This document shows, piece by piece, positions 62,559 through 64,000 of a stretch of 64,000 bases of DNA (position 1 is its first letter; every line of letters starts with the position of its first letter). Where the stretch lies: positions 1,736,001 to 1,800,000 of the forward strand of contig NZ_JAPEOR010000003.1 of the NCBI RefSeq assembly GCF_026341125.1, read 5' to 3'. The notes below the pieces were generated by a model that was not told the origin of the DNA, did no database searches, and was given only the letters and a program-made list of their open reading frames with translations. Both the position numbers and the translations under genes were made by a program. Source of the stretch: Streptomyces sp. NBC_01142 (GTDB lineage Bacteria; Actinomycetota; Actinomycetes; Streptomycetales; Streptomycetaceae).

Positions 62559-63137
62559 CTATTTGATGCGGTCGAGGAAGTCCAGCACTCGATTGGTGGC
62601 CTGCGTTGCGGCGTGTTCGTCGTGCGACGGAAGGCTGCTGTCGGTGAACAGGTGCTTGTCGCCTGGGTAGAGGAACAGTTGGGCATCCGCCGTCGTCTCG
62701 ACGAGCGCGCGGGCCGCGTCCACATCGCCCTCCCTGGCGAAGAACGGATCCGCATCCATGCCGTGGACCTGGACCGGGACATCGTGGGGCCAGGCGCCGC
62801 CGAACTCCGCGACCGGGACGCATGCCTCCAGCAGCAGCGCGCCCTTGGCGCCGGGGCGGGTCTGGGCCAGCTTCTGCGCCGGCAGGACGCCGAGCGAGAA
62901 CCCGAGGTAGACGAGGTCCGCAGGCAGCCCCTCGGCGGCGGCGGTTCCGCGCGCGATGACCGTGCCGAACCCGGCGTCCTCGGCGTAACCCATGCCCTCC
63001 TCGAGGTTACCGAAGACCTGTCCCTCGAACAGGTCCGGGACGTGGACGGTGTGTCCGGCCCGTCGCAGCTGCTCGGCAAACTCGCGGACGCCGACGGTCA
63101 GCCCGTGCCCGTGGTGGAAAACCAGCACCTCAGCCAT
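62559..63137 (-). CDS. Dienelactone hydrolase-family esterase
   Basis: 192 residues from ATG 63137, with AGGGGAG upstream. Alpha/beta hydrolase of the DLH type: VLVFHHGHGLTVGVREFAEQL, nucleophile region YLGFSLGVLPAQ (a serine where classical DLH has cysteine), the Asp region GMDADPFF/PGDKHLFTDSS and His in HDEHA. Small soluble hydrolase. Convergent with the lipoprotein gene; the gap 62197-62558 holds no gene. Also inside the inverted repeats. Confidence 0.8.
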   Translation of the reverse strand: MAEVLVFHHGHGLTVGVREFAEQLRRAGHTVHVPDLFEGQVFGNLEEGMGYAEDAGFGTVIARGTAAAEGLPADLVYLGFSLGVLPAQKLAQTRPGAKGALLLEACVPVAEFGGAWPHDVPVQVHGMDADPFFAREGDVDAARALVETTADAQLFLYPGDKHLFTDSSLPSHDEHAATQATNRVLDFLDRIK

Positions 63138-63726
63138 GTCGCTCCCCTCGTGCTGCGGTGCCCGGGCGACGCCGCAGCACGAGTATGACCCGCAGCACCG
63201 ACACCCCCTCGACGCCCTCCTGGACCCAGGCCGCCTCGACACCGGCCGCCTTGCCCCTGCCGCTCAGGGGCTCTCCTCATCGTCCACACCAGGACGATGT
63301 CCGCTGGATTGAGACAAGCCACCTGCACCGAGACAAGAGCCACCCCAAAGCGGGGCACGGTCTCACTCAAACCTGTCCCGGCCCCCCGGCACCGCAAGAT
63401 CGGTACACAGAGCAGCGCGACAAGCCGCGATTCGATGCGACGGAACACCCGGTGCCACAGTCACTCAAACTTCCCTACGTTGTCTGCGGGACTGGGCGAG
63501 CCCTTCGTATGGTTGGCCCACCCAGGGGCGTCGGGTGTGGCTTTCAAACTTCTGCTGCTTGTGGCTTCCATCGATTGGCCGCCCGACGCCCCACGACGAC
63601 TCGGCTGCCAATTAGGAATTGCGAATGATGGCTCCGTAGACACCTCAGGCGCTTAACCCGTCAAGCTGCGGGCCTCAAGTCGCTGTGTAGCCTGTCGATC
63701 TGTTCGAACGGTATGAGGAGTTGAGG

Positions 63727-64000
63727 GTGGACGACGAGCGACTGCGTGCCGTTGTCCAGCTCCCTGAAGGGAACTGGTGGGACTGGGATGTGGTGGCCTG
63801 GGACGGCGGACAGTTCCGGCTTGCTGCTGGGCATGATCTGTCCTATTACCACGGCCTGGAGCTGGTTTTCAGAGACCCGTTCTTCGTCAGCTGCCCATCG
63901 GGCTTTTACGATCCGACCTTCCGCACCCCGTCGCCTGACGAGCTTCTGCAACTCGCTCGTCAGCTCGGCGAGGAGCCGCCCGTCGTCGTAGCCTTCGACG
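63727..64000 (+). CDS. Hypothetical protein, partial (runs off the window)
   Basis: Frame open without stop from GTG 63727 (GAGGAG six bases upstream) to the end, at least 91 residues: VDDERLRAVVQLPEGNWWDW, LSYYHGLELVFRDPFFVS, YDPTFRTPSPDELLQLARQL. Compact, acidic, no signal peptide. I do not recognise the family; size and composition would fit an immunity-type or other small cytosolic protein. Confidence 0.6.
   Translation, partial: MDDERLRAVVQLPEGNWWDWDVVAWDGGQFRLAAGHDLSYYHGLELVFRDPFFVSCPSGFYDPTFRTPSPDELLQLARQLGEEPPVVVAFD

Larger units (their letters stand above)
61460..63502. mobile_element. 2.04-kb segment bounded by perfect 39-bp inverted repeats
   Basis: 61460-61498 and 63464-63502 are exact reverse complements over 39 bases, beginning GGCTCGCCCAGTCCCGCAG. 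Inside are a lipoprotein gene and a dienelactone-hydrolase-like gene but no transposase. No target-site duplication is visible. It resembles a passenger transposon or two inverted copies of an IS end. Confidence 0.65.

Overview
The window is high-GC actinobacterial DNA, almost certainly from a Streptomyces: GTG/TTG starts, AGGAGG-type ribosome sites, Tat-exported and lipoprotein genes, paired Ser/Thr kinases, F420-dependent enzymes and many IS5/IS110/IS630/ISAzo13 scraps. It reads as an accessory region (chromosome arm, large plasmid or degraded integrative element). No rRNA, tRNA or CRISPR array was seen.

0-4 kb is a pile of transposase remnants (IS4, ISAzo13, IS701, IS5, IS630) around one intact IS3 element with recognisable inverted repeats and a G GGA AAA frameshift site. 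4-12 kb holds a class B penicillin-binding protein, two PASTA-less Ser/Thr kinases (one with a truncated WD40 tail), a small membrane protein, a zinc-ribbon membrane gene broken by a frameshift, and a LexA C-terminal remnant. 12-25 kb carries a passenger-only element bounded by 52-bp inverted repeats, a TetR/DUF4345-like pair with a large dyad, a Tat beta-propeller protein, a LysR regulator, two secreted proteins, a TetR/hydrolase pair between direct repeats, and a lipoprotein/OmpA operon, interspersed with pieces of one IS5-type element.

25-37 kb is the skeleton of a conjugative element: a TcpC-like protein and a small membrane partner, a replication-type winged-helix protein with an internal duplication, a replication-relaxation protein, repeat clusters (TGCGCA, CCCGACCACG) and six GTTGCG iterons at 12-bp spacing. 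Between the two halves sits a cargo block (28.9-34.9 kb): glycosyltransferase, VOC-cupin protein, DHFR-like reductase, GNAT protein, hemerythrin, AhpD-like protein and a divergent LysR regulator.

37-52 kb has two F420-type enzymes, a multicopper oxidase, a three-gene operon (YheO-like regulator, PLP aminotransferase, ornithine-cyclodeaminase-like enzyme) under a twin palindrome, an ECF sigma factor fused to a membrane-anchored proline-rich tail, a LuxR-type single domain, an anti-sigma-like ATPase and a three-repeat secreted protein. 52-58 kb has a Trypco1-like protein and an antitoxin/PIN-toxin/IS110 locus whose last 2,284 bp are duplicated head-to-tail. 58-64 kb has a truncated RHS toxin with its immunity gene, a histone-H1-like winged-helix protein, and a 2-kb segment bounded by perfect 39-bp inverted repeats. 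A partial gene runs off the right edge.

Most likely working units: the aminotransferase operon with its autoregulator, the LysR-controlled AhpD/hemerythrin pair, the toxin-antitoxin pair and the RHS toxin-immunity pair. Functions are assigned from motifs read by eye; no database search was run.
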